NCBI GenBank assembly: GCA_039105265.1
Contig: JAPFFF010000003.1
Coordinates: forward strand, 1,984,001 to 2,048,000
DNA: 64,000 bases
Origin: Tritrichomonas musculus
Taxonomy: Eukaryota > Parabasalia > Tritrichomonadida > Tritrichomonadidae
Direction: 5' to 3'
Each line of letters opens with the position of its first letter. The first letter of the stretch is position 1. Both the position numbers and the translations under genes were made by a program. This document shows positions 51,658 through 63,800 of the stretch, in pieces. Under the pieces are notes generated by a model that ran no database searches, was not told the origin of the DNA, and worked only from the letters and a program-made list of their open reading frames with translations.

Positions 51658-51770
51658 AAATGATAAACTACTATTTTATTTTACCAATTAATTTAATTAA
51701 TTAAACATTAAAATATTATTTCACCCTAAATTGACCTAGTGAAATGATAAACTACTATTTTATTATACCA
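51658..51770. repeat. 29-bp direct repeat, two copies 84 bp apart
   Basis: 51658-51686 and 51742-51770 share AAATGATAAACTACTATTTT plus nine more bases with one difference. The second copy ends seven bases from the long-TIR element, so it may be part of that element's insertion history. Confidence 0.85.
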
Positions 51771-52060
51771 TCTAATCCTGGGTTTCCCTGTCCAGTGAGG
51801 TGAATAGCCAAGTTTGACTTTTTGAGGCATTTCTCGTTATTTTGGATGGACAGTAGACCGTTTAGTAATTCTCATAATATTTGTAAAGTTATGAACTATT
51901 TGAATAAAAAATTTCCATTTGACAGTATTTATTTCATCTGAAAATGTCCAAAATATCCGAAATTGGATTGAGTCATTCAAACAAGGCTAGTCTCACAATT
52001 AATATAAATAATTTTATTTAAATAATTTTTAATAAAAATTTATAAAATGTATAAATCGCG

Positions 52061-52086
52061 AAAAAAAAAAAAAAAAAAAAAAAAAA
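52061..52086. repeat. Poly(A) run of 26
   Basis: Twenty-six consecutive A inside the long-TIR element. It might be the 3' tail of an inserted copy, but no target duplication around it is evident. Confidence 0.9.
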
Positions 52087-52788
52087 GTTTATTATGTTTT
52101 TCAGAAAAATTAATAGTAACATTCAATTTATTTGGCTTGACCAATTATATTCAATATTTATTTGTTTAATATATTCATTTTGGTAAAAAAATACCTTTTG
52201 AAAGTTTATGTTCTTATTTTCCTCTGAAAATACTATTTCTTTTTGATTTTATAGATAAAGATTATAATATAAAAGTTATATTTTTTATAAAATAAATTTC
52301 ATATTGTTTTTCAATTGAGATATCTCAAAAAATAATCCTATATGAAGCCAAAATTTCAGAATTGAGTTTTCTTTTTTTTATTCTGTCCTATAATAAGCAT
52401 TACTCTAGATCAATATGATTAATTGATTATTCATATTTACTGATAGAGAAAACTGGCAGAAAACATCACTTGCTTTATAAACTGTGAGATCATTTCCAAT
52501 CTTGCTTTCGAAATAACCAGCAAAAATTCATATTGAACAAATACTAATTTAATTAAAATATAATATCCAGAAAAGAAAACATTTTGATTAACTTTTACCT
52601 TGAAAGGATTGTCATTACAATTATTTTTAAAATCTGAATTTTGTCGTTCATTTTAGAGTAAAACTTATATTTGAAATTGTATTATTATATTTTAAAAAGA
52701 ATAAAAAATTATTTTTTTATACTGCTTTATTTAGAAATGTTAAAGATATTCTAGTTTTTGGAATTTCATGTTGATTGTAATTAATACT

Positions 52789-52808
52789 TTTTGAGAGATC
52801 TCTCAAAA
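52789..52808. repeat. Perfect 20-bp palindrome
   Basis: TTTTGAGAGATCTCTCAAAA reads the same on both strands. It is followed at once by CTTTACT/AGTAAAG (about 52810-52830), another inverted pair. Confidence 0.95.
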
Positions 52809-53759
52809 CTTTACTTTTTTTGAGTAAAGTTAGTTGAAAAACTAGTCGACATCATCGAACTTTTTGTGTAATTTTTTAGAAAATTTTGTTTATCTCCTCA
52901 GAAATCGCTATAAACTGGTATACATTCAATTATTCACAATTTTTATTATCTCCTCACTTTTTCAGAAAATTGAAAATTTGTTAAAAAAATTTTTTTATTT
53001 TATTTTAGAGTGCGATCAGAGTACAACAACATAATTCCTTCAAGAAGAATGTTTCCCTGATATGAATTATCATTCCGTTTCATAATTATGGATATATATC
53101 CTAATGCATATATAGAAATTATTGATTTTTCGAAAAATATAATGCATTATTTCGAAAAATCATCATATATAATTAATACAAATCTCGAAAATCTCAAGAA
53201 TATCATTGAATACAATCGTTTTAAAAATGAAAATGAGTTATATAATCGTTCAAGATTAATATATTTAAATATAGTTAGAAATGGGTTTTGTGCCAATTCA
53301 TATGGTAACAACTAAAATTGATTACTGGAATTAGTGAAAATATTGGTTTTAGTTATAGAAATTAAATATTTTTCTTTTATTATTAAGGATAATGATGTAA
53401 AGATGTTCTTTGTGAACATTAACCATAGTATAATTAATAAGCAAATGATAATAATGAGAAATGCATTATTTATCTTCAATTGATACATATTTCCGATATA
53501 TTTGGTAGATATGAAGAAAAATTAAACTTTTGCATGAATTTCAATAATCTTTAAAAATTGAGATTCATTGATTTAACAATTTGAGTAATTTCTCTCAATA
53601 ATTGAATGAGTTATATGATGATGTCGACCAGTTTTTTCTGATGTTTACTGGTTTATCCACTTACTTTACAACCAAACGGTCTGCTGTCCATATAAAATAA
53701 CAAGATATGCCTCAAAAAGTCAAACTTGGCTATTCACCTCACTGGACAGGGAAACCCAG

Positions 53760-54308
53760 AGAATATATAGTTTATTTCATTATATAATTTGATATAAAGA
53801 GAATATATCAATTATCATGGTTTGGAAACTTTTTCAAATTCCTTTTTTTTTTTATTATTTGATGCTCATTTCATATCTCAATAAATCGATAAATTTAATT
53901 AAAAGCAAACATTTTTGAACAAATGCTAAATTACTTTATGAGTAAAATTGTTTGAATTTATTCTATTTTTCAATTGATTATTTTTTTTTCTAAAATAATA
54001 ATGATGAGATATATTTTCTCTCAAAAAAATAATATGTTATAAACTGTTTTTTTCTTGAAAATAATGGAAAAATCAATTTTTTAAATATAATAATTAAATA
54101 AAATATTATCAACATATGTCAAATAATACATATAAAGTATTGTTAAATTTATTATTGGATGAGATTTTTCTTATTTTTGACTTAAAAACCGCAGAGTGTT
54201 TTTTTTTTTGAATTAATTTTTTTAAATAAAATTTAGCGTTGATTAAACTTTTTGTGTACTATAGGATTTATTATATCTCTTCATTTTTTTAAAACAAAAA
54301 TTACAACA
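53760..54308. other. Upstream region of the surface-protein gene
   Basis: AT-rich DNA with no gene. TCATTT at 54281-54286 matches the TCAYTW initiator and lies 22 bases before the ATG at 54309; AGCGTTGA at about 54236 is a weak Myb-like word. Confidence 0.45.
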
Positions 54309-57300
54309 ATGTTTTTAAATCTTTGCTTATTGTATTTCCTACTCCATTTAACTAGCTGTGAAGAAAAGAAATTATGTATCACGAAGGGCGCATCAACTAG
54401 TTCTTTGCAATGCACAAACACAATTGAAGGCATTACTTCCGGTTCTGATTTAACTTTGGATATTTCATCATATTTGAAAGATTCTGATACAGATATTACT
54501 GTTTATTTAATTGGTGGTAACATTGATTTCAACTTTGCTTTAAATATTTTTAACAATAAAAACCTTTGCATTCGTTTCGACTCTGATTCTAACGGAACAT
54601 TTGATGTATCAGGAATTAACAATATTAATATACGCATTTTTTACTCAGGTGGAACTCATATATATCCAACTGTGAAGTTGCAAGGTTCGCCATTAAACAA
54701 CGATCAAACTTCAATAACAGTCGAAAAAATTAAATTAGAATCCGATTTTTCTGACATTCAATTGAAATCCTTTTCAACTAAAGATTCTATTTTTTCATTT
54801 AACAAGCTAACAACCAACATATTTAACATCACTGCAAATTCAAATACTGAATTAACACTTAAAGACAATAGCGCTGTTTTTAATGATCAAACAGTCACAT
54901 TTGCTGGTTCAAATCCTCAACTCTTTATTACCTTAACTTCAAATCGTCAGTTAGTTATTGATAACCAAGCTACAAGCTCATCATTTCCTTCTTTATCAAT
55001 AAATACAGTTCAATCCGCCTCTTTCAAAGGAAAAGATTTTACTGAATCAAATTCAATTTCTTTTATAAATTGCCCAGTAATCATAACTGATATTGGATAT
55101 CTTCCTATTTCGTCATTTTCTTTTTCTACAGGCTCATCAACAGATATTAAAATTAATATTAGCAAAAAACTAACAATTAAAGGTTCATTAGCTCTTCAAT
55201 CTTCAAGAGACTTAATTATTGGAATTAATGGAAACTCTCCATCTTCTAAGGTATCTATCAATATCGACTCAGTTTCACTTGAAAGAGGTGAAATTGAGTT
55301 TTTAAGTTCATGGATTGATTTAACAATCAATGAATTCAAATTCCAATCAACAACACCGCCTCTCATTCCTTGTGTAGGATATGGAGGTTCGTCCACATTA
55401 ATCGCCAACCATGTCACCTTAGATGGTCAAACTTCATTATCATTTAACTCGATTTCTATTAAACTTGAATTTAACACAGAATTAACTGATGCTGATTTAC
55501 CAAATTTAGTAAATTCGCAATTCAACCTGATTACATTTAAATCCTTTACAAACGCAGCAGCAGTTTCTAACTTTGAAACCATTTCATTTACACCAGAAAA
55601 AGTTTATGGCTTTGGTAATACAGAATCAACTAGTATTGTTCGTATTAAGTCAACAGTTTCTACAGATTATGTTGTTACATTAACAACTTCATCTCTTTCA
55701 TCACTTCCATATTTAGTTTGCTTTGCACAGAAGAGAGGCAGTTGCACAAAAGGAGGAACTCCAATTGTCTCATTATCTGAACTTGAGACAGTTGTACCAG
55801 CCGATAAGAAAGCTGTTACCCTAATAATCAATAAAGCTTATGCTGAAATCGACCTTTCTAACCTTAAAACAACAGGTGCTATATTCACAATTATGTATGA
55901 TTTAAATACATATTCAATTACATCAGTAAAAACAGGTGAAACCTATCCTGATCCAAAGGTTGATCATCTTATTTTAAGTGGTATTAGTTTAGGAAATGGC
56001 CGAGGGGGAGACAGCTCATTCAATATAAGCACAAGAGAAGTCACAATCGAAAATTGCGCACTTTCTTCTCCAACAAGTCTTAACTTTAACGAGCAAACAA
56101 TTGTTAATATTGACAATTTCTCATTTAATGAGTTGATTTCTAATGTTTTGAATACTTTACCTCAAACAAATATTATTACCCCAGTTGAATCAATTTCATT
56201 ATTTGAAATTACTAACGACAATTATGTATTCTCAAATGAAGTAAGCAGTGTTTCTTATTCAAGAGCCAAATTACCAAAAGTTTCATTTTCAATTCAATTA
56301 TCATCCAACAATGATTATTCATTAACTTATAAAACTTCAACTGAGACAATTGATTCAGTTGATATTAAGTTTGTTTCTGACCCAAGCCAAGTTTACAATC
56401 CTAAAATCACAGTCACTTTCAAAGATTTGGACAAAATTAAAAATGCAAATAAAGCTGGACTTGACTTTGGTTCATTTGATTCAGGAAACACAGTCGACTT
56501 TTCAATATATACACAAGCAAGCTATTTCAAAATCACTGGCAAGAACGTTCAAATTATTCCAGATAGCACTAAACCAAGTGGTAAAATTTGTACATGCAAA
56601 GCAACTCCATGCAGTGGATGTGAATCTGATTATACACAAGTCAGTTATTCACAATTACAGCAAAATGTTCAAGGATATACTGGAAATGCTTTTAGAATTG
56701 TTGTTATTGGAGATAAAGATGGTACTTCTCCATCTCTTTCAATTGGTTCACTTAATAATAAAGATGCAACAATTGTTGGTGCTGGAACAAATCCAAAGAT
56801 TCAAATTGATTGTTCATCAGAATTTACTGACGAATCCAAAACAATTGAATTTTCAAATATAGCAATTGTTCATTCAGCAGCAGACAATCTTCATGTTTCT
56901 AACTTGAAATTATCAGAAGGAACAATAATTGATTCATCATTTAATACAGTTTCATTAACCGTCGGCAATCTTAATTGTGATACTTCTAACCTTGCCTTTA
57001 ATTCTATTTCTGTTCAAAAATCATTTGTTTTAACTGGAGATGCAACAAACTCAAATTCAAATACGAAAGTTGCTTTTCAACAATCATCAACATTTACTTA
57101 TACTTTGCCAAATTTGGTCACAATTAGTGGATCAAAACTTGTTTTCAATAATCTTGAATTTGACTTGTCAAATGTTGCACCTTCATTTTCATTACCACAA
57201 GAATCTGAAAGTTTCACAATTGTTGGAAATAATGCAAATATTGATTCTGTTGCATCCGACATCATTCTTGCTCAAACAGATCAATTAGATTCCGTTTATT

Positions 57301-60300
57301 TCAATGGAACATGGGGAAATCAAAATCCTTCTAAATTCATTGTTTTCAAGGACTTTTCATCCGATCTTTTCTTAAATTCAGAAAACATTCCAGTCAACAT
57401 TGAATATTCGTCATTCAAGAACATTGAAATTGAAAAAGAAACAGTCAGTATTGCTGGAAAATTGGTCTTAAGTAGTGATTCATTTGGTGATTATAAATTT
57501 GTAACCCCAATAACAGAATCAACAGCTACTTTGTCAGTCAAAGAAGTTCATGTTACATACAATAAAAGTGGTACTGTTAATTTTGACTTTGCATCATCAA
57601 ACATAAACATCAATATTGAAACAATAGAGTTACTTTCAAAATTTAAGATCATTTGCTTCAAATTTTTACTTGATTTAGATAATCATAATCAAGTAAATAT
57701 TGTCAATCCATTTGATGAATCTAGAAATCAAGCAATTAGATATAGTATTGATTGTACAATTACAGAAAGCTTGAACAATCCTAAGATGAGAGACTTTATT
57801 ACTAATAATCATACTCTGATGACATTTAATAAAGAGAATTCTATTAAACTAACAAGCGCAATTACCTTTGCTGACGACGCTCCTCCAGGCTTTGATAACA
57901 ATAATTTCAAATTAAGCAATGATGACAACAAATTGACCTTCTATACCGTTAATTCACCAATTGAAGGCGAAATAGATTTGTATTATGGAAAATGCCCTGC
58001 AACTTGTGAAGGAACCCAAATTACAAATGAAAATTTGGCATCAATTGACAAGCTCGTTCCAAAGGATTCATCATTAGTTATAGTTACATTTTATGAAGCA
58101 TTACCAGATAATTCTATTCTTAACTTTGATAATTCTAATTTATTAATTGAATACTTAACATTAAGATCTACTTCTGAAGTTAAATCAGTTCCAGTTAGGT
58201 TTGGCAAATCTGTAACAAATTTGGAAGTTGAATCAATATCAATGAAAAATCAAGCTGATGATTTGTTCTCTATTAAAAAGGCAACTTTGTCAAAAGGAGC
58301 TTCATTTGATGCAAATGCTAAACTTAATGGCTTAGAATTGTTAACTGTTGATAGGGAATCTGTTTTTGTTTCAGGTTTAACTGAATTCAAGAACAAGCTT
58401 GATATTTTACTTGAATTAACAAAATCAACTGATGTTTCCTTAAGTTATACAAAGACAGGAATGAAGATAACTGATTCGCAATCGAAGGAATTTAATATTG
58501 ATGTTTCTAAATTACCAAATGTTTCAATAACCATTAAATCAACTGAATCACCAAAGATCAACCTTGATGAAGGAGTAACAGAACTTAAACAAGTTCTATC
58601 CTTAGAATTCGATTCATCAATTATTCATATTGGATCAAATTGGAATTCACTTAAAGCAGAAACACCAATCGTTAGATACACAATAGCACAACAAGAAACA
58701 GCAGTTTCAGTTGTTACTGATTCATTCCCATTTGAAGCCTGGGATTTAATGTACAATTATGCAATCCAATTCTCAGATTTACTTGCTCCATTTTCGTTTG
58801 AAGATGACTATGCCTTGAATGGCAAGAAGTTAACATTTAGTACATATTCTCCATCAAAATCCGCTTATTATGATGTTAAATTTAAAGAACTTGAATTATC
58901 AGGTGAGTCAACCGTTAAAACAATCTCTGAACAAGCAGATAAAATGATGATTATTGAAGAAATTCAAGTCAATGAAAATTCTGTGTCCAAAATTATAAAT
59001 GCAAAAATAAATGATGAAATTTCTCTTAAACCAGGAAGTTCATTAAATGATAATTTCATTTTAGCTGATAGTTTCTCTGAGTTAGATCTAGAGTGGGATT
59101 TGAATAAGGCACCACTTCTTAATCCATCAACACTTCAAACTCTTGTTCCACCTAAAATCACCATTGAATACAAGGGAAGATCAATTGAAGGACGTGAACA
59201 ATTATTTGAAGATTTCCTGTCCAAAGGAGTTGTTATTATGAAGAATGTACCATGCGATAAATATATACCAAATATCCACTTCAAATCAGATTCAGTTGAT
59301 GAATTTAAGGATGGACGGACAATATCAATCAAATGCCAATGCGTAAATACCAACGAAGTTCAACTCGTTTCAAATGATAAATTACTTCCAACAGAAGAAG
59401 TGATACCTTCTTCAGAAGCAACTCCTACATTACATCCAACTCCAATTGTCCCAACACAAGGACCAACTGTTGATTCCACTTCATTTTCATTGACAAGTGA
59501 AGCAGTTGAATTCACAAAGGACGGTTATGTTGATGGAGGTAAAACATATTCAGCAAGCCAAAATAAAAATGACATTGTATTAGTCAATTCTCCATCAACA
59601 TCAATTTCTGCATCAACAACTAGTGATCATCCAACAAAAGAACTCTTTATTTCACCAAAGAGTAAAAATACAGTTATTACTGTTGAATCACCAAAAGGTG
59701 GAGCAACTGACTATGGTTCAGGAGAAATTGGAATTCATGCAAATTCTAATAATCCAACAATTTCAATTCCACAATCGAAAGTACCACTAAAATTGTTCAA
59801 CAATGAAGATAGTGAAATTACTTTTAATTTGAAAGGAAATTCTGACACTTCTATCTCATTAAATAATATGGTAATGAATAATGGTGCAGTTAAAATTAAT
59901 TTACCAAATGGTGTAAATAGAATTAATTTTGAAAAAGTTGACGCTTATCAATCAAGTACAATTAATTCAAATAATGCTGAAACTCGTGTTAATCATTTGA
60001 ACATGAAAACTGGATCAACCGTTACTTTGACAAATGCTAACTTTGGCGAAAACATCAAAGCAGACCCACGATCAAAGCTTGTAATTAATCAAAAATCTGT
60101 ATTTAACGATATTACTGCTATTCAACTTACTGAAACTTCATTCATTGAATTTGGTGATTCTGTTGTTGAAGGTGTTTGTAAAGAAATCAAGCTTGTTGAA
60201 GTTTTGACTAGCGCAAAATCGAAAGTTTTGAATTCTAATGAAGCTGAAATTCAATTGGTTTGTGGTTCTAAATTTAATTGCTCTTCTTGGGCTCCTAAGT

Positions 60301-60590
60301 TCTCTGGTGATAGAGTATTCTCATCTGCCAAATGCATTCGCTTTAAATCAAATAATGAAATGTGTCTTGTTGCTAGTAACAAATATGAGCAAGGAAACAA
60401 TGGTGATAATAAAAAGAAAGGACTTTCTACAGGCGCGATTGCCGGAATTGTTATTGCATGCGTCGTTGTTGTTGCTATTATAATTGGTGTAACTGTTTAT
60501 TGTGTAAAGAGAGCTCGTGGCCATAAAATTATGGAATATACTGGTATGGGCGAACAAGAGAAATTCATTGATGATGCTACTAGCCTTTAA
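54309..60590 (+). CDS. Giant type I surface protein (2093 residues) with repeated extracellular modules
   Basis: The start is ATG 54309; the frame extends upstream only by a TTG and the ATG directly begins a signal peptide (MFLNLCLLYFLLHLTSC). About 2020 residues of Ser/Thr/Asn/Asp-rich beta-strand repeats follow, resembling a beta-helix. Four modules each open with a small Cys cluster: near residue 20 ('LCITKG...LQC'), 470 ('VCFAQKRGSC'), 757 ('ICTCKATPCSGC') and 1227 ('KCPATCEG'), each followed by 'L...V......L.I..' strands. A short Thr/Pro stalk (about 1695-1720) and a fifth, Cys-poorer domain come next. One transmembrane helix (about 2040-2064, 'AIAGIVIACVVVVAIIIGVTVYC') and a short tail with YTGM, a possible YxxPhi endocytosis signal, end the protein. 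It is probably an adhesin or coat protein; the family name is not known to me. Confidence 0.85.
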   Translation: MFLNLCLLYFLLHLTSCEEKKLCITKGASTSSLQCTNTIEGITSGSDLTLDISSYLKDSDTDITVYLIGGNIDFNFALNIFNNKNLCIRFDSDSNGTFDVSGINNINIRIFYSGGTHIYPTVKLQGSPLNNDQTSITVEKIKLESDFSDIQLKSFSTKDSIFSFNKLTTNIFNITANSNTELTLKDNSAVFNDQTVTFAGSNPQLFITLTSNRQLVIDNQATSSSFPSLSINTVQSASFKGKDFTESNSISFINCPVIITDIGYLPISSFSFSTGSSTDIKINISKKLTIKGSLALQSSRDLIIGINGNSPSSKVSINIDSVSLERGEIEFLSSWIDLTINEFKFQSTTPPLIPCVGYGGSSTLIANHVTLDGQTSLSFNSISIKLEFNTELTDADLPNLVNSQFNLITFKSFTNAAAVSNFETISFTPEKVYGFGNTESTSIVRIKSTVSTDYVVTLTTSSLSSLPYLVCFAQKRGSCTKGGTPIVSLSELETVVPADKKAVTLIINKAYAEIDLSNLKTTGAIFTIMYDLNTYSITSVKTGETYPDPKVDHLILSGISLGNGRGGDSSFNISTREVTIENCALSSPTSLNFNEQTIVNIDNFSFNELISNVLNTLPQTNIITPVESISLFEITNDNYVFSNEVSSVSYSRAKLPKVSFSIQLSSNNDYSLTYKTSTETIDSVDIKFVSDPSQVYNPKITVTFKDLDKIKNANKAGLDFGSFDSGNTVDFSIYTQASYFKITGKNVQIIPDSTKPSGKICTCKATPCSGCESDYTQVSYSQLQQNVQGYTGNAFRIVVIGDKDGTSPSLSIGSLNNKDATIVGAGTNPKIQIDCSSEFTDESKTIEFSNIAIVHSAADNLHVSNLKLSEGTIIDSSFNTVSLTVGNLNCDTSNLAFNSISVQKSFVLTGDATNSNSNTKVAFQQSSTFTYTLPNLVTISGSKLVFNNLEFDLSNVAPSFSLPQESESFTIVGNNANIDSVASDIILAQTDQLDSVYFNGTWGNQNPSKFIVFKDFSSDLFLNSENIPVNIEYSSFKNIEIEKETVSIAGKLVLSSDSFGDYKFVTPITESTATLSVKEVHVTYNKSGTVNFDFASSNININIETIELLSKFKIICFKFLLDLDNHNQVNIVNPFDESRNQAIRYSIDCTITESLNNPKMRDFITNNHTLMTFNKENSIKLTSAITFADDAPPGFDNNNFKLSNDDNKLTFYTVNSPIEGEIDLYYGKCPATCEGTQITNENLASIDKLVPKDSSLVIVTFYEALPDNSILNFDNSNLLIEYLTLRSTSEVKSVPVRFGKSVTNLEVESISMKNQADDLFSIKKATLSKGASFDANAKLNGLELLTVDRESVFVSGLTEFKNKLDILLELTKSTDVSLSYTKTGMKITDSQSKEFNIDVSKLPNVSITIKSTESPKINLDEGVTELKQVLSLEFDSSIIHIGSNWNSLKAETPIVRYTIAQQETAVSVVTDSFPFEAWDLMYNYAIQFSDLLAPFSFEDDYALNGKKLTFSTYSPSKSAYYDVKFKELELSGESTVKTISEQADKMMIIEEIQVNENSVSKIINAKINDEISLKPGSSLNDNFILADSFSELDLEWDLNKAPLLNPSTLQTLVPPKITIEYKGRSIEGREQLFEDFLSKGVVIMKNVPCDKYIPNIHFKSDSVDEFKDGRTISIKCQCVNTNEVQLVSNDKLLPTEEVIPSSEATPTLHPTPIVPTQGPTVDSTSFSLTSEAVEFTKDGYVDGGKTYSASQNKNDIVLVNSPSTSISASTTSDHPTKELFISPKSKNTVITVESPKGGATDYGSGEIGIHANSNNPTISIPQSKVPLKLFNNEDSEITFNLKGNSDTSISLNNMVMNNGAVKINLPNGVNRINFEKVDAYQSSTINSNNAETRVNHLNMKTGSTVTLTNANFGENIKADPRSKLVINQKSVFNDITAIQLTETSFIEFGDSVVEGVCKEIKLVEVLTSAKSKVLNSNEAEIQLVCGSKFNCSSWAPKFSGDRVFSSAKCIRFKSNNEMCLVASNKYEQGNNGDNKKKGLSTGAIAGIVIACVVVVAIIIGVTVYCVKRARGHKIMEYTGMGEQEKFIDDATSL

Positions 60591-60842
60591 AATATATCGA
60601 ATGCTAACAAACATATCATTTTTTTGAATTAAAAAATTATTGTATAAATTTAACTTTTTGTATTATTTTTGATGTTTAAAATTTTTTGAGGAAAAAACTT
60701 CCTTTTGAAAAAGAACATCAACCAACTTTTTGAATAAATAAAAGATAAACAATATATCTATAAGATTCGATAATATTTTAAAAAAAAAACTTGACAATAT
60801 AAAATAAAAAAAAAAGAAAAAAAGTAAAATAAAACATTAAAG

Positions 60843-63800
60843 TTAAGCAACAGTCAAATCATTCTTCTGAGCCAAATCTTGAGACAAAGTTTGGAAAACA
60901 AGAATTCTTGGATCAGCTTCTGGCAACAGGTCAATTACTTCATTAATAAATCTGATCATTTCAGTCTTCTTCAAGAAGTCAGACAAGTCATACTGCTTTG
61001 ATAAGTTATAGATAACATTCAATGCCGCTTCTATAATTTCTGGATAAAGGAGTTGTGGCTTATTAAGCATATTATGAATTGCAGATAACAATTGAGGATA
61101 GATGTTTCTTAATACGTTAGGATCACAAGCAGCGAACAATCTTAATGACAATAAAATCAATAAAGGATTTTCAGTATTAAATTGCTGCATTACAATTCTT
61201 TGTAAATCATGCTCTTGCACGCTTCCAGGTACTGTTTCCACTAGTGCTACCAAAGTATTCAAAATCTCGCATTTTTTGGAATTTTCATACATCATATCTT
61301 GCATTAAACAAGAAACAATCAAACTAACTTGTGGGATGTCGCAACCACTCTTGGCTACATTCCTCAAAATTGTTTGTGTGGTTGCTGTATCTCCGCATGA
61401 GGAGGATAAAAAAAGTTGAGTAAAAAGTTCAAGAACTCCGTTATCATTCAGTATTTGGCATCCAATACTATGGCTAGATAAAGCTCCAATAAGTTTAACT
61501 GCTGATCCAACGTGCTGCTTCTCACTCAATGATGAAACAAGAAGATGAAGAACACCATCAATATCTTTTAATTTAGTACAAAAGTCTTCAAAGGAGCAAA
61601 GAGATGTTAGAATTTGAAGACGCTGGGTTTGATGCCCTTTCATTTGAATTAATGAAGCAAGAAGTTGAGAATCAGTCAAGGCTATTGCAGCATCATGAAT
61701 CTTTGCAATGGAAAACAGTAAAAACAAAGGTGCAACAACATCACCTTTCGATATTAAATCATGCATTGTATTGAAAATGTTTGGTAATCGCCAAATTCGA
61801 TCGAGGACGTCTTCATCGCATTTCTTTAATAATTCGATGAATTCTTTGGTAACATTGGAATTGGCAGTTGCCTTTAAAATGGCATAAACAAGCTCTGGTC
61901 TTTCTTCACCATCATCAACATCAATGAGGGCTTTGACAAATTCAGGCGGGACAATGAAAGTACCACTAATAAGATGGTAAAATGATCGCAATTGAGTTAT
62001 ATCGTATTGATCTTTACACATTGGCAAAAGTGCAACAATTGCATCAAATGTTGATTGGTCATCAACCTTCTCAGCTACATCAAGAAGTGATTGGCTGATT
62101 GCTGATTTAAATTCTTGTAAATCTTCTTCTGGAAAACGAGTCAAAAATTGAATAATATGATGATTTGTGAGACATGAATTAGCTGTCATAAAAATGACAA
62201 GGTCATCTAAAAATTGTTTCAGTTCAGGAAGAAGCTCGTTTGGCACTTTGAGACCAAATCTAACAGCTGCTGAAATCATTGGACCACGTTGCTCTGATAC
62301 GCATTCTTTGAACATCCGAAGTCCACCTTTCTCAAAGAAAGGTGGGAATTCATTTTCATCAAGGAGAACAGAAGCTAAAAGAAGAACAGTGTCTATGTTT
62401 GTTTGGGCATCGGTTAGATGATCAATTATCTTAACTGCTCGAAGCTTCTCTCGGATTTTATCATCGATTTTGGAGACTATAAAATGAGAAACACTTGAAA
62501 AATGCTCGTTATCATTGTCTTTAAGGACTGGAAGGGCATATTCAAGATCAAGTGGAGGGCATCGTCGAGTTGCTTTAACCTTTTGAAAATCTATTTTATC
62601 GCTGTTTGGAAAGAAAACTTCTCCTGATTCGAAAAGACTTACAATTTCAGTAAAATCAGGTCGATCGTTGGGGTTCTTTGACCAACACCGACTTATCATT
62701 TTTTTAAGACCTTCTGGAGCGTTGTTGGGTAATTGAAGACGCCAATTACGCGTAACAACATGCTCATAAATTGCCATATGAGACATGTCAGCATATGGAA
62801 CCTTCCTTGTCAACATCTCCCACAATACAACACCATAGCTGAAAGAATCAACTTTCGGCCCGTATCTCGTATGTGACAAAACTTCTGGTGCAGTATAATG
62901 AGGAGTGCCAACACCACCACAAAGTTCTTGATTATCTTTCATCATTCCTGATAAACCAAAGTCTGCAACACAACCATCTCCTTCTTCATCAAGCAAAATA
63001 TTTAGAGTCTTTAAATCACGATGGACAATGTTCATTGAATGAAGATGCTCCATTCCAACTGCAACTTCATAAGCAATAACAGTTAAACGAGTTGAAGTTA
63101 ATTGTGGAAATTGCTTGTTGTAACGATGAAGCCGATCAAAAAGGGATTTTCCTGGACAAAATCTGGTTATAATGCGATAAGGCTCCGTAATGTGAGCTCC
63201 GACAAGTTCAAGAACAAATTGATGCCGGACAGAGGCCATAGTTTCGACTTCGGCATAAAGAGAGGCCCATGAACCTAGTGTTAAACGATCAGGCCGAAGC
63301 TCTTTAACAGCTACAACTTCGGCCGTAGATAAACGGGTAGCCTTATAAACAGTTCCGAAACCACCAGCGCCAATCTGACCTTGTAAGTTTAAATCGTCAT
63401 TTTCGATGTTAATGGCTTTAAATTGGGATAATAGTTGCTCAACTCGTTTTTGAATTTGGACAACAGGAATATTGTCACACGATGGTCGACGTGCATTAGA
63501 TGCGGCCTTACGGCTATTTGATTCAGCAGGAAGAAGTTTTTTAATTTCGCGCAATTTTGTTTCGATTTGTTGTTGAACACCAACGGCATCAGACGTATTC
63601 ATTTGTGCCATTAAATTTTGTACTGAATCACGTAAAGATGTCAAATCTGCAATCTTGTTCACTTTATCTTGCTGTTCGTCATACTTAATTGCTTCGGCGG
63701 GATCAAGATCGAGGGTAGGAGCAATATTGATTAAACTCTTTCGAAATCCTGATATATATTCATGTACATATGTAGCTGGCCAATTAAGAGCGGGCTGAAT

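Larger units (their letters stand above)
51778..53759. mobile_element. 2-kb element with long (~90 bp) inverted ends, apparently non-autonomous
   Basis: The left end (51778-51867) and right end (53672-53759) are inverted repeats of about 88 bases; the first 52 are identical (both begin CTGGGTTTCCCTGTCCAG) and about six differences follow. A second, inner inverted pair lies at 52836-52856 and 53617-53638, both around ACTrGTCGACATCATC, so the structure is nested. The interior also has a perfect 20-base palindrome (52789-52808) and an A26 run (52061-52086). No transposase is visible; the one 75-residue frame inside (53088-53315) has no family signal. I found no clear target duplication, so the class is open. 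Confidence 0.75.

Noticed and set aside
53088-53315. 75-residue frame inside the long-TIR element
   Set aside because: No family signal and composition like its surroundings; not enough to call a gene.
54252-54308. Extension of the surface-protein frame to 54252
   Set aside because: It begins with TTG; the ATG at 54309 starts a perfect signal peptide and has an initiator just upstream.
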